From the NCBI RefSeq assembly GCF_000478605.2, contig NZ_ASHX02000001.1, positions 2,209,895-2,273,894 on the forward strand: a DNA stretch of 64,000 bases. The letters run 5' to 3'. The translations under genes were made by a program, and so were the position numbers. The notes under the pieces are model-generated. The model saw nothing but the letters and a program-made list of their open reading frames with translations. It was not told the origin of the DNA and searched no databases. Positions 16,228-23,901 of the stretch are shown in pieces. The first letter of the stretch is position 1. Each line of letters starts with the position of its first letter. The stretch is from Streptomyces thermolilacinus SPC6. Lineage in GTDB: Bacteria > Actinomycetota > Actinomycetes > Streptomycetales > Streptomycetaceae.

Positions 16228-17115
16228 CTAGCCGCCCAGCAGGTCGGTCAGGTCGACGCCGGAGCCGTAGTAGAAGCTCAGCGCGATGAGGATCATCGTG
16301 GCGGGCAGCATCACGAGCGTCACCACCAGCGTGGTCTTCGGGACGGCCTTCGCGGCCGCGCGGCGGGCGTTCTGGGCGTCGGTGCGGCGCATGTCGTTGG
16401 CGATCTGGATGAGCGTGTCCACGATGGGGGCGCCCAGCTCCTCGCCCTGCTGGAGGGCGGTGACGAACATCGACACCTGCTCGGACGCGTTGCGCTCGCG
16501 CAGCTGGTCGAAGGCGTCGCGGCGGCTGACGCCCATGTCCATCTGGCGCAGGGTGATGCGCAGTTCGTCGGCCCAGGGACCGGAGTACTTCTCCGCGACG
16601 CGCTCCAGCGCCTGGCGGAAGCCGAGCCCGGCGGAGACGACGACGGCGAGGACGTCCAGGAAGTCGGGCAGGGTGCGCTCGATGTCGTCCTTGCGGCGCC
16701 GGATCGCGAGGCGCAGCAGCACGTCCGTCCAGGTCAGCCCGTACGCGAGGACGATGACCGCGACGACCGGCTGGCCGCGCAGCAGCATCGCCAGCGCGGC
16801 GGCCACGCCGAGGGCGCCGTACACGGCGCGCCGGGCGGCGTACCGGTCGACGGTGAGGCCGCCCGGGTTGCCCGCCATGTCGAGGCGGCGGCGCAGGGCG
16901 TCGACGCGCTTGGGGCCCATCAGGCGCAGCACGGATGGCGCCCAGCGCATGCCGAGCCGGTCGACGCCGGAGCCGACGGCGGTGGTGCGGGTGGCGCCTA
17001 CCTCCAGGGCGACGGCCAGGTCGCCGGGGAGCTGTGCCTCGGCGCGGTAGAGGCGTACGCCGTGGAGGACGCCGTACACGGCGAGGCCGGTCAGGGCGGC
17101 CAGCAGCAGGACCAT
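16228..17115 (-). CDS. tadC: TadC-like inner-membrane platform protein
   Basis: 295-residue type II secretion F-domain protein. There are two N-terminal helices, a cytoplasmic T2SF region (about 140-260) with RTLPDFLDVLAVVVSAGLGFRQALERVAEKYSG-type sequence and SEQVSMFVTALQQGEELGAPI, and two C-terminal helices around VVTLVMLPATMILIALSFYYG. With TadB it forms the membrane base driven by TadA. ATG 17115 lies 16 bases after the tadB stop. It is the last gene of the assembly operon. Confidence 0.92.
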   Translation of the reverse strand: MVLLLAALTGLAVYGVLHGVRLYRAEAQLPGDLAVALEVGATRTTAVGSGVDRLGMRWAPSVLRLMGPKRVDALRRRLDMAGNPGGLTVDRYAARRAVYGALGVAAALAMLLRGQPVVAVIVLAYGLTWTDVLLRLAIRRRKDDIERTLPDFLDVLAVVVSAGLGFRQALERVAEKYSGPWADELRITLRQMDMGVSRRDAFDQLRERNASEQVSMFVTALQQGEELGAPIVDTLIQIANDMRRTDAQNARRAAAKAVPKTTLVVTLVMLPATMILIALSFYYGSGVDLTDLLGG

Positions 17116-17131
17116 GCTCTCCCCCGCGCCT

Positions 17132-18070
17132 TCAGACCCGGACCCGGGACAGCCGGCGGATCATCACGAAGCCCGCCGTGTACAGGGCGAACGCGATCAG
17201 TGACCCGGCCTGTCCGGCGAACGACCCCGTCATCTTGTCCAGCGCTCCCGGGTTCATGCCGTTGATCATCAGGAGGAAGCCGAGGCCGAGGAGGGGCAGG
17301 GCGAACGCGGTGACCTTCACCTGGGAGAGCAGGGTGGTGACCTCGCGGCGGGTCTCCTTGCGCTCGTCGAGGGTGCCGGTGAGGTTGCGCAGCGAGCCGA
17401 CGACCTGCCCGCCCGCCCGGTTGGACAGGACGAGGGTGGTGACGAGGACGACGAGTTCGCGGGAGGGCAGCCGGTCGGCGAGGTCGCCGAGGGCGTCGTC
17501 CAGGGTGCGGCCGACGGCGAGCTGGTCGGCGACCTTGCGGAGCTCCTCGCCCGCCGGGTCGTCGAGTTCGTCGGCGGCCATGGAGATGGCGGTACGGAGG
17601 GCGAGGCCGGCCTGGGTGGCGTTGGCCAGCACGCGGGTCAGCTCGGGCAGCTGGTTGATGAACGCCTCGGTACGGCGCTGCCGCTGCCAGTTGAGGAACG
17701 CGTCGGCGCCCCACAGCCCGGCAAGGACGGCGAGGACCCCGAAGAACGGGGCGAACACGGCGGTCGTCGTGACGTACAGGGCGAGCAGGCCCGCGGCGGC
17801 GTACACGGTGTACTCGGCGGGCGTGAGGTCGAGGCCGGTGACGGCGAGCTTCCGCTCCACTCGGCGGCCGAGGCGCGTGCGGCGCAGCCGCCGGTCCAGG
17901 CGGCGGAACGGGCGGCCGCGACCGGCGAGGGGGACGGGGCCCGTCTGGGTCATCCGCGCCACGAGCGCCTTCTGCTGCGCCCTGCCCGCGGCGTAGGCGT
18001 GCACGCCCAGGACGGCGAGGAAGCCGGCCAGGAGGGTGACGCCGAGCGTCAGGAGCGGGAGGTTGTCCAT
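17132..18070 (-). CDS. tadB: TadB-like inner-membrane platform protein
   Basis: 312-residue T2SF-domain membrane protein, paired with TadC. An N-terminal helix (LTLGVTLLAGFLAVLGVHAYAAG) is followed by a basic cytoplasmic stretch, two helices, the T2SF domain (about 145-255: LPELTRVLANATQAGLALRTAISMA, SNRAGGQVVGSLRNL) and a C-terminal helical pair. ATG 18070 follows tadA by 47 bases. It forms part of the contiguous zinc-ribbon/cpaB/tadZ/tadE/tadE/tadA/tadB/tadC series. Confidence 0.92.
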   Translation of the reverse strand: MDNLPLLTLGVTLLAGFLAVLGVHAYAAGRAQQKALVARMTQTGPVPLAGRGRPFRRLDRRLRRTRLGRRVERKLAVTGLDLTPAEYTVYAAAGLLALYVTTTAVFAPFFGVLAVLAGLWGADAFLNWQRQRRTEAFINQLPELTRVLANATQAGLALRTAISMAADELDDPAGEELRKVADQLAVGRTLDDALGDLADRLPSRELVVLVTTLVLSNRAGGQVVGSLRNLTGTLDERKETRREVTTLLSQVKVTAFALPLLGLGFLLMINGMNPGALDKMTGSFAGQAGSLIAFALYTAGFVMIRRLSRVRV

Positions 18071-18117
18071 CGTGTCGTCTGTCCGTCGATTCCGGTTCCG
18101 TAGGGGATGTCAGGGCG

Positions 18118-19464
18118 TTACGCGGCGGTGGTGCCGCGCAGGGCGAGCTGGGCGTCGCTGTGGGCGACGCCGAACGCGGCGGGGGTGGGTTCGTTGTACA
18201 TGTGGAGGCGCTGGGCGACGCGGCGGGGCAGCGGGTGGTGGGTGAACCGGCCGTGGACGCGGCCGTCGGGGGTCATCGGCTGGGCCTCGAAGCGGCAGAC
18301 CGTGGCGATGCGGTACTCCTCGCGGCCGTGGGAGTCGACGATGGCGATCTCGGTGATCCTGCGGGCGCCGTCGGCGTGCCGGGTGAGCTGGACGATGACG
18401 TCGACGGCGCTGTTGATCTGGTCCTTGATGGCGGCGAAGGGGACCTCCACCTCGGACATGGAGGCGAGGGTCTGGAGACGCATCAGGGCGTCCTCGGCGC
18501 TGTTGGCGTGGACGGTGGCGAGGGAGCCGTCGTGGCCGGTGGACATGGCCTGGAGCATGTCGAGGGTCTCGCCGCCGCGGACCTCGCCGACGATGATGCG
18601 GTCGGGGCGCATGCGCAGGGAGTTGCGGACGAGGTCGCGGATGGTGATGCGGCCCTTCCCCTCGACGTTGGCGGGGCGTGACTCCAGGGTGATGACGTGA
18701 GACTGCTGGAGGCGCAGCTCGGCGGAGTCCTCGATGGTGACGATGCGTTCGCCGTCGGGGATGAGGCCGGACAGCGCGTTGAGGAGGGTGGTCTTGCCGG
18801 TGCCGGTGGCGCCGGAGACGATCACGTTGAACTTGGCGCGGACCAGCCCGGACAGCAGCATCACCATGTGCTCGTCCAGCGAGCCGAGGCCGACCATCTC
18901 GTGGAGCGTGAAGGCGCGGGGGAAGCGGCGGATGGTGAGGACGGGGCCGCTGAGGGAGAGCGGCGGGATGATGACGTTGACGCGTTCGCCGGAGGGCAGG
19001 CGGGCGTCCACCATCGGGTTGGACTCGTCCACGCGGCGGTTGACGGTGGAGACGATCCGTTCGATGGTCTGCATCAGCTGCTCGGTGGAGGAGAACCGCA
19101 TGGGCAGCCGTTCGAGGCGGCCGTGCCGCTCGACGTACACCTGGTCGGGGCCGTTGACCATGATCTCGCTGACGGAGGCGTCCTCCAGGAGCGGTTCGAG
19201 GATGCCGAGTCCGAGCGCCTCGTCCACGACGCGGCGGATGAGGTGGGAGCGCTCGGTGGAGGAGAGGACGGGGCCCTCGCGGCTGATGATGTGGCCGAGG
19301 ACCCGTTCGAGGCGTACGCGCCGGTCGGCGGCCGGGAGCGCGGACATCTCCGCGAGGTCGATCTCCTCCAGGAGCTTGGCGCGGTAGACGCCGACGAGGT
19401 GGTCCTCCTCGCCGTCCCTCCCGCCGGCCGGTTCGGAGCTGGTGATGCGGGCCCGCAGGCTCAT
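18118..19464 (-). CDS. tadA: TadA/CpaF pilus-assembly ATPase
   Basis: 448-residue hexameric secretion ATPase of the CpaF/TadA branch that powers fibre assembly (and possibly retraction). The N-terminal domain contains LLEDASVSEIMVNGPDQVYVERHGRLE. The core shows Walker A GATGTGKTT (about 230), an Asp-box IEDSAELRL, Walker B region RIIVGEVRGGETLDMLQAMSTGHDGS and the His-box ATVHANS. The ATG at 19464 overlaps the TGA of the upstream tadE gene (ATGA), so translation is coupled. No mutation of key residues is seen. Confidence 0.96.
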   Translation of the reverse strand: MSLRARITSSEPAGGRDGEEDHLVGVYRAKLLEEIDLAEMSALPAADRRVRLERVLGHIISREGPVLSSTERSHLIRRVVDEALGLGILEPLLEDASVSEIMVNGPDQVYVERHGRLERLPMRFSSTEQLMQTIERIVSTVNRRVDESNPMVDARLPSGERVNVIIPPLSLSGPVLTIRRFPRAFTLHEMVGLGSLDEHMVMLLSGLVRAKFNVIVSGATGTGKTTLLNALSGLIPDGERIVTIEDSAELRLQQSHVITLESRPANVEGKGRITIRDLVRNSLRMRPDRIIVGEVRGGETLDMLQAMSTGHDGSLATVHANSAEDALMRLQTLASMSEVEVPFAAIKDQINSAVDVIVQLTRHADGARRITEIAIVDSHGREEYRIATVCRFEAQPMTPDGRVHGRFTHHPLPRRVAQRLHMYNEPTPAAFGVAHSDAQLALRGTTAA

Positions 19465-20129
19465 GAGGTCCCTCCCTCGCTGGTCGTGACGGGCATGGTG
19501 GTGGTGCGGGTGACCGGGTCGAAGCTGAGGAGGGGCAGGACGGTCGGGATGCTGACGGTGACGGTCGCGGTGACGTCCTCGCCGCCGGGCGGGGCGCTTA
19601 TGGAGGCGCCGTCCGCGAGCCAGCCGCTCATCGCGCCGTGCCCCGCGGCCTCGCCGTCGCCGCCCTGGGAGGCGACCCGCGCGGCGGCCCGTGCGGCGGT
19701 ACCGGCCTGCTGGGCGGCGTAGGCGACGATGCCGAGCTGAATCGCGGCGAGGGCTGCGATCAGCAGGAACCCGATCCACCCAGCGAACTCGATGGCGGCC
19801 TGCCCCCGGTCGCGTCCCGTGCCCGCCTTGCCGCCGCGTGGCTCGCGGCACTCGCGCGGGACGCGCCACTCATGTGGGTCGCCGCAGTCACGCGGGTGCG
19901 GCATGGGCGTCGGGTGCCCGGCCGGGTCGCGGGTCGTGGGCGGGTGCCGGTGGTCGGCGGCGGCCAGGGGCAGGTCGCCCGCCGGGCACGCGTGCCCGTG
20001 CGCGTCCCGGTGGTCGGCGGGGGCCGGGGCCCGGTGGGGCGTGGCGGTCGGCGGTCGGAGGCGGGTGCGGGGGACGGCAGCGGGGCGTGGGGGGCGCCTT
20101 CGGGCGCCGGGTGCGGGGGCGGGCCTCAT
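19461..20129 (-). CDS. TadE-like pseudopilin with long proline/histidine-rich leader
   Basis: 222-residue TadE-family protein. The TadE segment RDRG/QAAIEFAGWIGFLLIAALAAIQLGIVAYAAQQAGTAARAAAR starts near residue 110, with Glu at +5 after the putative cleavage Gly. The preceding 105 residues are unusually long for a prepilin leader and low-complexity (Pro, Arg, His, Ala). Start ATG 20129 overlaps the previous stop (ATGA). A shorter protein starting closer to the TadE motif is possible, but no start with a ribosome-binding site is apparent there. Likely a minor pseudopilin. Confidence 0.82.
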   Translation of the reverse strand: MRPAPAPGARRRPPRPAAVPRTRLRPPTATPHRAPAPADHRDAHGHACPAGDLPLAAADHRHPPTTRDPAGHPTPMPHPRDCGDPHEWRVPRECREPRGGKAGTGRDRGQAAIEFAGWIGFLLIAALAAIQLGIVAYAAQQAGTAARAAARVASQGGDGEAAGHGAMSGWLADGASISAPPGGEDVTATVTVSIPTVLPLLSFDPVTRTTTMPVTTSEGGTS

Positions 20130-20524
20130 CGGGGGTCCCGTTCGTCGGCCGCTGCCGCGTGGGCGCGGACGGTGAAGGGGAGGTTCGCGCCGGGGAAGAG
20201 GGCCGGGACGCGGATGCTGACGTCGGCGGTGAACAGGTCGCCCGCGCCGCCGCAGGAGGTGCTCGCCGACCAGGCGCCGGACAGCTTCGACCCGGCCGCC
20301 GCCGCGCAGTCGCCGCCGACCGCGCCCGCGCGGGCCGCCTCGTCGGCGGCGTTGCCCGCGAGGGAGTACGTGTAGCCGATGAGCGCCGCCTGCCACAGCA
20401 CCAGCAGGACACCGAGGACGAGCGGGACCATGCCGGTGAACTCCACCGCCACCTGCCCCCGGTCGCCGTACCGGCGCCTGCCGTCGCCGCGTGGCGCGGC
20501 GGTCCGTGCGACGTGTGCTGCCAT
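20126..20524 (-). CDS. TadE-family pseudopilin
   Basis: 132-residue TadE-like protein. A basic leader ending in YGDRG is followed by QVAVEFTGMVPLVLGVLLVLWQAALIGYTYSLAGNAADEAARAGA, again with Glu at +5 after Gly, then a short extracytoplasmic domain with a cysteine pair (GGDCAAAAG and STSCGG). ATG 20524 has GGGAGGGG upstream and follows the tadZ stop by 20 bases. It is followed by an ATGA overlap into the next tadE gene. Two tandem TadE proteins and one TadG-like protein is a usual complement for a monoderm Tad locus. Confidence 0.88.
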   Translation of the reverse strand: MAAHVARTAAPRGDGRRRYGDRGQVAVEFTGMVPLVLGVLLVLWQAALIGYTYSLAGNAADEAARAGAVGGDCAAAAGSKLSGAWSASTSCGGAGDLFTADVSIRVPALFPGANLPFTVRAHAAAADERDPR

Positions 20525-20544
20525 GGCCGCCCTCCCCTCCCCCG

Positions 20545-21774
20545 CTACTTCCTGCGTGCCTTCAGCAGCCTGCCCGGCCGCTCGCCCGTCGATTCCGCCG
20601 CCTTCACGAGGCCCAGTTCGCCCGCGAGCGCCCACAGGGCCTGCTTGACGGCGGACTTGGCCTCCAGCTCGTGCAGGCGGCCCGCGTCGAGGGACGGCTG
20701 GAGCTCCTTGAACGCGGCGGGCACGGCGGTGCGGGTGACGCGGGTGCCGGTGATCTTCTCGACGAGGGCGGGCTGGATCTCCGTCTGCCGGGTGTGGCGG
20801 TTGACGACGGTGGTCGTGTCCTCGCCCTTGCGGATCTGGAGCCGCTCCCAGAGGCGGACCATGCGCTTGGCTGCGCGGACCGCCACGACGTCCGGGGTGA
20901 CGACGAGGAGCGCCGTGTCGGCCATCTCGACGGCGGCGGCGTTCGCGGAGTTCATCTGCGTGCCGCAGTCCACGACGACGACCTCGTAGGCGTGGCGCAG
21001 GGCGCTGACGATCTGGCGGGCCGCGCGGTCGGTGACCTCCTCGCCGCGTTCGCCGTCGGCGGGGGCGAGGAGCAGGGACAGACCGGTCGGATGGGTGTAG
21101 AGGGCGTCCTGGAGGACGCGGGGCGTGATGTCCTGGATGGTGGCGAGGTCCACGGCGGAGCGGCGGAACCGCACGTCCAGGCAGGAGGCGACGTCGCCGG
21201 ACTGGAGGTCGAGGTCGGCCAGGGCGACGCTGCGGCCCGAGGCTCGGGCGGCGAGGGCGAGCTGCACGGCGGTGACGGTCGTGCCGACGCCGCCCTTGGC
21301 GCCGCTGACGGTGACGACGGTGCCGCCCGGACCGGCCGGGGCGTCTGCGGACTGGCCGAGGTGGCGGCGGACCCCGGCGGCCCACGCGGCGGCGGACTGG
21401 ACGCGCTGGGCGAGTTCCTCGTACGAGAGGGGGACGCCGACCAGGCCGCGCGCGCCGGAGTCCATGGCGGCCGAGTACAGGCCGGGGCTCGTGTCGGCGG
21501 TGGCGAGGACGACGCCGACTGCGGGGAAGCGGAGGGCGACCTCGCGGATCAGGTCGAGGGCGGGGACGGGGCCGATCCGCTCGTGGACGAGGACGACCTC
21601 GGGCAGCCCGTCGAGGGAGTCGGCGGCGGCCCTGGCGAGGGTGTCCACGAGGGTGGTGGAGTCCCCGGCCGGGGCGGGCGCGGCCTGTTCGGCGTCGGGG
21701 AGCTGGGCGAGGAGGGTGGTGATGGCGCGGGCCGCGTCGGGGTCGCCGACGGCCGCGAGGACGCGAACGGTCAC
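20545..21774 (-). CDS. tadZ: CpaE/TadZ-like MinD-family ATPase
   Basis: 409-residue localisation ATPase. An N-terminal atypical receiver-like domain (about 1-125) precedes a MinD/ParA domain with the deviant Walker A SGAKGGVGTTVTAVQLALA (about 157-175), ALADLDLQSGDVASCLDV (switch I/A') and VVVDCGTQMNSANAAAVEMAD (switch II). In other bacteria TadZ/CpaE positions the Tad machine at the pole. Here the cell-biological equivalent would be a hyphal or spore site. GTG 21774 lies 7 bases after the cpaB stop. Confidence 0.92.
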   Translation of the reverse strand: MTVRVLAAVGDPDAARAITTLLAQLPDAEQAAPAPAGDSTTLVDTLARAAADSLDGLPEVVLVHERIGPVPALDLIREVALRFPAVGVVLATADTSPGLYSAAMDSGARGLVGVPLSYEELAQRVQSAAAWAAGVRRHLGQSADAPAGPGGTVVTVSGAKGGVGTTVTAVQLALAARASGRSVALADLDLQSGDVASCLDVRFRRSAVDLATIQDITPRVLQDALYTHPTGLSLLLAPADGERGEEVTDRAARQIVSALRHAYEVVVVDCGTQMNSANAAAVEMADTALLVVTPDVVAVRAAKRMVRLWERLQIRKGEDTTTVVNRHTRQTEIQPALVEKITGTRVTRTAVPAAFKELQPSLDAGRLHELEAKSAVKQALWALAGELGLVKAAESTGERPGRLLKARRK

Positions 21775-21781
21775 GGTGCCC

Positions 21782-22513
21782 TCACTTGTTCCTGTCTTCG
21801 TCGAGCGTGTACGTCGAGTCGCCGGGCTTCAGGGCGGCCTGGCCGTCCTTGGGCAGCAGGGCGAGGCGTACGTGCTCGGCGAACGACTCGGCGTAGGCGA
21901 CGCGCTGGGCGTCGGCGGTGGTGAGGGCGAAGGTGATCGGCACGGCCTCGCGGGCGCCGGTGACGCCGCCGCCCCGGCTGCCGCTGCGGCTCTGGTCGAG
22001 GGGCGTGAGCCTGCCGACGTCGAGGACGCGGGCACCGGCGACGATCAGCCGGGACTCGGCGACGGCGTTCTTGCCCCGGCCCTCGTCGTCGAAGGTGGCG
22101 AAGATGTTGACGCGCGCGCCGGCGGTGATCTTCCCGGCGACGCCGGTGGACGCGTCGATCATGATGGCGATCTCCTGTTCGCCGCTCGCCAGGGCGGGCC
22201 GGTCGACGATCATGTCCTTCTGGAGGAGGGAGCCCTTCCTCAGGTCGGACACGGCGATCTTGCCCTGGACGCCGGAGAGGCTCCGTACGGCGTTGGCGGA
22301 CAGCCACCGCTCCGGCATGGTGATCTTCTCGAACTGGCCGGGCCGGAGCGGCGCGTAGGCCGGTACGTCCGCCTTGACGCGGTACGCCGTGACCTCGGGC
22401 CCGACCTTCGCCTGGACGTCCCCGACGATGACGACGACGCCCGCGAACGCGCCGAGGGCGCACAGGGCGGACAGGACGATCAGGATGACGCCGCGGCGCT
22501 GACGTGCGTTCAT
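21782..22513 (-). CDS. CpaB/RcpC-like protein with SAF domain
   Basis: 243-residue protein of the Flp pilus assembly CpaB/RcpC family. A membrane anchor (VILIVLSALCALGAFAGVVVIVG) is followed by an SAF domain (VTAYRVKADVPAYAPLRPGQFEKITMPERWLSA) and a beta-rich region with GVAGKITAGARVNIFATF. In diderms it works with the secretin; here no secretin is present, so it may interact with the cell wall or pilin. ATG 22513 is used. It is the second gene of the assembly operon. Confidence 0.88.
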   Translation of the reverse strand: MNARQRRGVILIVLSALCALGAFAGVVVIVGDVQAKVGPEVTAYRVKADVPAYAPLRPGQFEKITMPERWLSANAVRSLSGVQGKIAVSDLRKGSLLQKDMIVDRPALASGEQEIAIMIDASTGVAGKITAGARVNIFATFDDEGRGKNAVAESRLIVAGARVLDVGRLTPLDQSRSGSRGGGVTGAREAVPITFALTTADAQRVAYAESFAEHVRLALLPKDGQAALKPGDSTYTLDEDRNK

Positions 22514-22598
22514 GGGCGGGAGAACCTCGTGAGGTGGCGGGCGGGGGACGGGCGCGGGCACGGGTACGGCGGTACGGGCGGGGCCCCGGGGCGGCGGG

Positions 22599-23501
22599 TC
22601 ACGACGCGTGCCGCATCGGTGCGCCCGGGGGCAGGGCGGCGACCGGCCCGCCGGGCGCGCGGGGCTCGGGTACGGCGGGCGGGGCGAACGGGGCGGCGCA
22701 GAAGGCGCAGCGGTCGCCGAGCAGTCCGGCGCCGCACCAGCCGCACGTCTCGCGCCGTACGGAGGACACGAGCTGGTGCAGTACGGGCAGGTCGGGCAGG
22801 TACGCGGCGAACTCGACGAGCTTGCCGGTGCCCCACCAGGCGGCGGACGCGGCGGGTCCCTGGACCTCGTCCACGCCCTGGACCCGCCAGGCTGGGGCGA
22901 GCGTGCCGGTGACCCAGTCGGTGGTGAGCGGGCCGCGCGCGACGGCGAGCCGGGTGGCGAAGTCGGGCCCGGGGAACGGCTCGCCGCCCTGGGAGCCGAG
23001 CCGGACGAGGCGCGGCCGCGGGTTGGCGAGGACGGCGAACTGGGAGCCCGGCACCCAGGACTTGGCGTGCGCCTTGAGGGTGACGGGGACGCGGTCGAGG
23101 CGGGCGACGGAGTTGAGCACCGCCCCGGCGTGGATGTAGTGGGCGAGGAGCCGGGCGGCGGTGGCGAGGACACCGGGGGCGAAGTCGCAGACGGACAGCT
23201 GGCGGAGCTGGCGGACGAGGACGGCGGCGCCGAGCGGCGGCAGGTCCAGCGGCAGCAGGGCGATGCGGTCGCTCTCCAGCAGGGCGCGCACGGTGTGGAG
23301 GCGGCGCACGTGGGCGGCGGGTGTGGACGCCGGGTAGAGGACGACGAGGTGCCCGTGCTGGTCGAGCAGGGTCTGCGTGTCGGCGAGGGCGGCGGCCAGC
23401 GGCTGGTCGTCGGGGTGGGGCAGCACGGCGGCGCCGGGGGTGTGGTGGTCGGTCGGCGGCAGCACCTGGTCGGCGCTGGTGACGGCAATCGCGGTCGGCA
23501 C
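22599..23501 (-). CDS. Unknown zinc-ribbon protein at the head of the Tad operon
   Basis: 300-residue cytoplasmic protein with no family I can name. The C-terminus carries a four-cysteine zinc ribbon (CGWCGAG...CAFCAAPF, about residues 257-273) followed by a Pro-rich tail. The rest is an alpha/beta mix with LVVLYPASTPAAHVRRLHTVRALL and GTGKLVEFAAYLPDLPVLHQL, and no transmembrane segment. GTG 23501 has GGGGAA upstream. It is 85 bases upstream of cpaB in the same direction, so it is probably a specific regulator or adaptor of this pilus system, which would be a new Tad component if confirmed. Confidence 0.8.
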   Translation of the reverse strand: MPTAIAVTSADQVLPPTDHHTPGAAVLPHPDDQPLAAALADTQTLLDQHGHLVVLYPASTPAAHVRRLHTVRALLESDRIALLPLDLPPLGAAVLVRQLRQLSVCDFAPGVLATAARLLAHYIHAGAVLNSVARLDRVPVTLKAHAKSWVPGSQFAVLANPRPRLVRLGSQGGEPFPGPDFATRLAVARGPLTTDWVTGTLAPAWRVQGVDEVQGPAASAAWWGTGKLVEFAAYLPDLPVLHQLVSSVRRETCGWCGAGLLGDRCAFCAAPFAPPAVPEPRAPGGPVAALPPGAPMRHAS

Positions 23502-23750
23502 GCTGGTTCCCCGTTCGGCTCCGGCCACCGGCTGTTCTCGGCGGGTCGCAGTCGGCTGCGACGCCTGGTGTTCCGTGTGTCCTCCTGACTCGCACTTTAT
23601 CCGCGGGGACGAGACGGGAGAACCGCTTTCGGACTCCTCGTGAGGGATCATGCGCTCCCTGTGGGTCATCAAACGGGGCGAACAGGACAGGAGTTGACCG
23701 GCGCCCCACTCACGGGCACATCACCGGGGCCTGGTTACCGGTCCGGAACC

Positions 23751-23779
23751 TTGACAACCGCATTGGTCTGGACCAACTT
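23751..23779 (+). promoter_or_regulatory. Chitinase promoter with DasR-type operator (dre)
   Basis: A -35 TTGACA at 23751-23756 is followed 17 bases later by a weak -10 (CAACTT, 23774-23779). Between them, at 23762-23777, lies ATTGGTCTGGACCAAC, matching 12 of 16 bases of the dre consensus ACTGGTCTAGACCAGT, with a further GGTC half-site directly after. Placement across the promoter spacer fits repression by DasR and relief by N-acetylglucosamine-derived metabolites, as known for Streptomyces chitinase genes. Confidence 0.8.
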
Positions 23780-23901
23780 GGTCGGGCATGGGAGCGCGGT
23801 GGCCACCGACGCGTACACCGTTTCCCCGATCCCCGACTCCCCATCCCACACCTCCATTCCTCACCCCCCACTCCACCCCCACTCCCCACCGGAGGAAGCA
23901 C

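Noticed and set aside
9483..23501. Type II secretion or natural-competence locus
   Set aside because: TadA, TadZ, CpaB, Flp and TadE/G proteins are specific to the Tad branch; no ComEA/EC or GspD is present.
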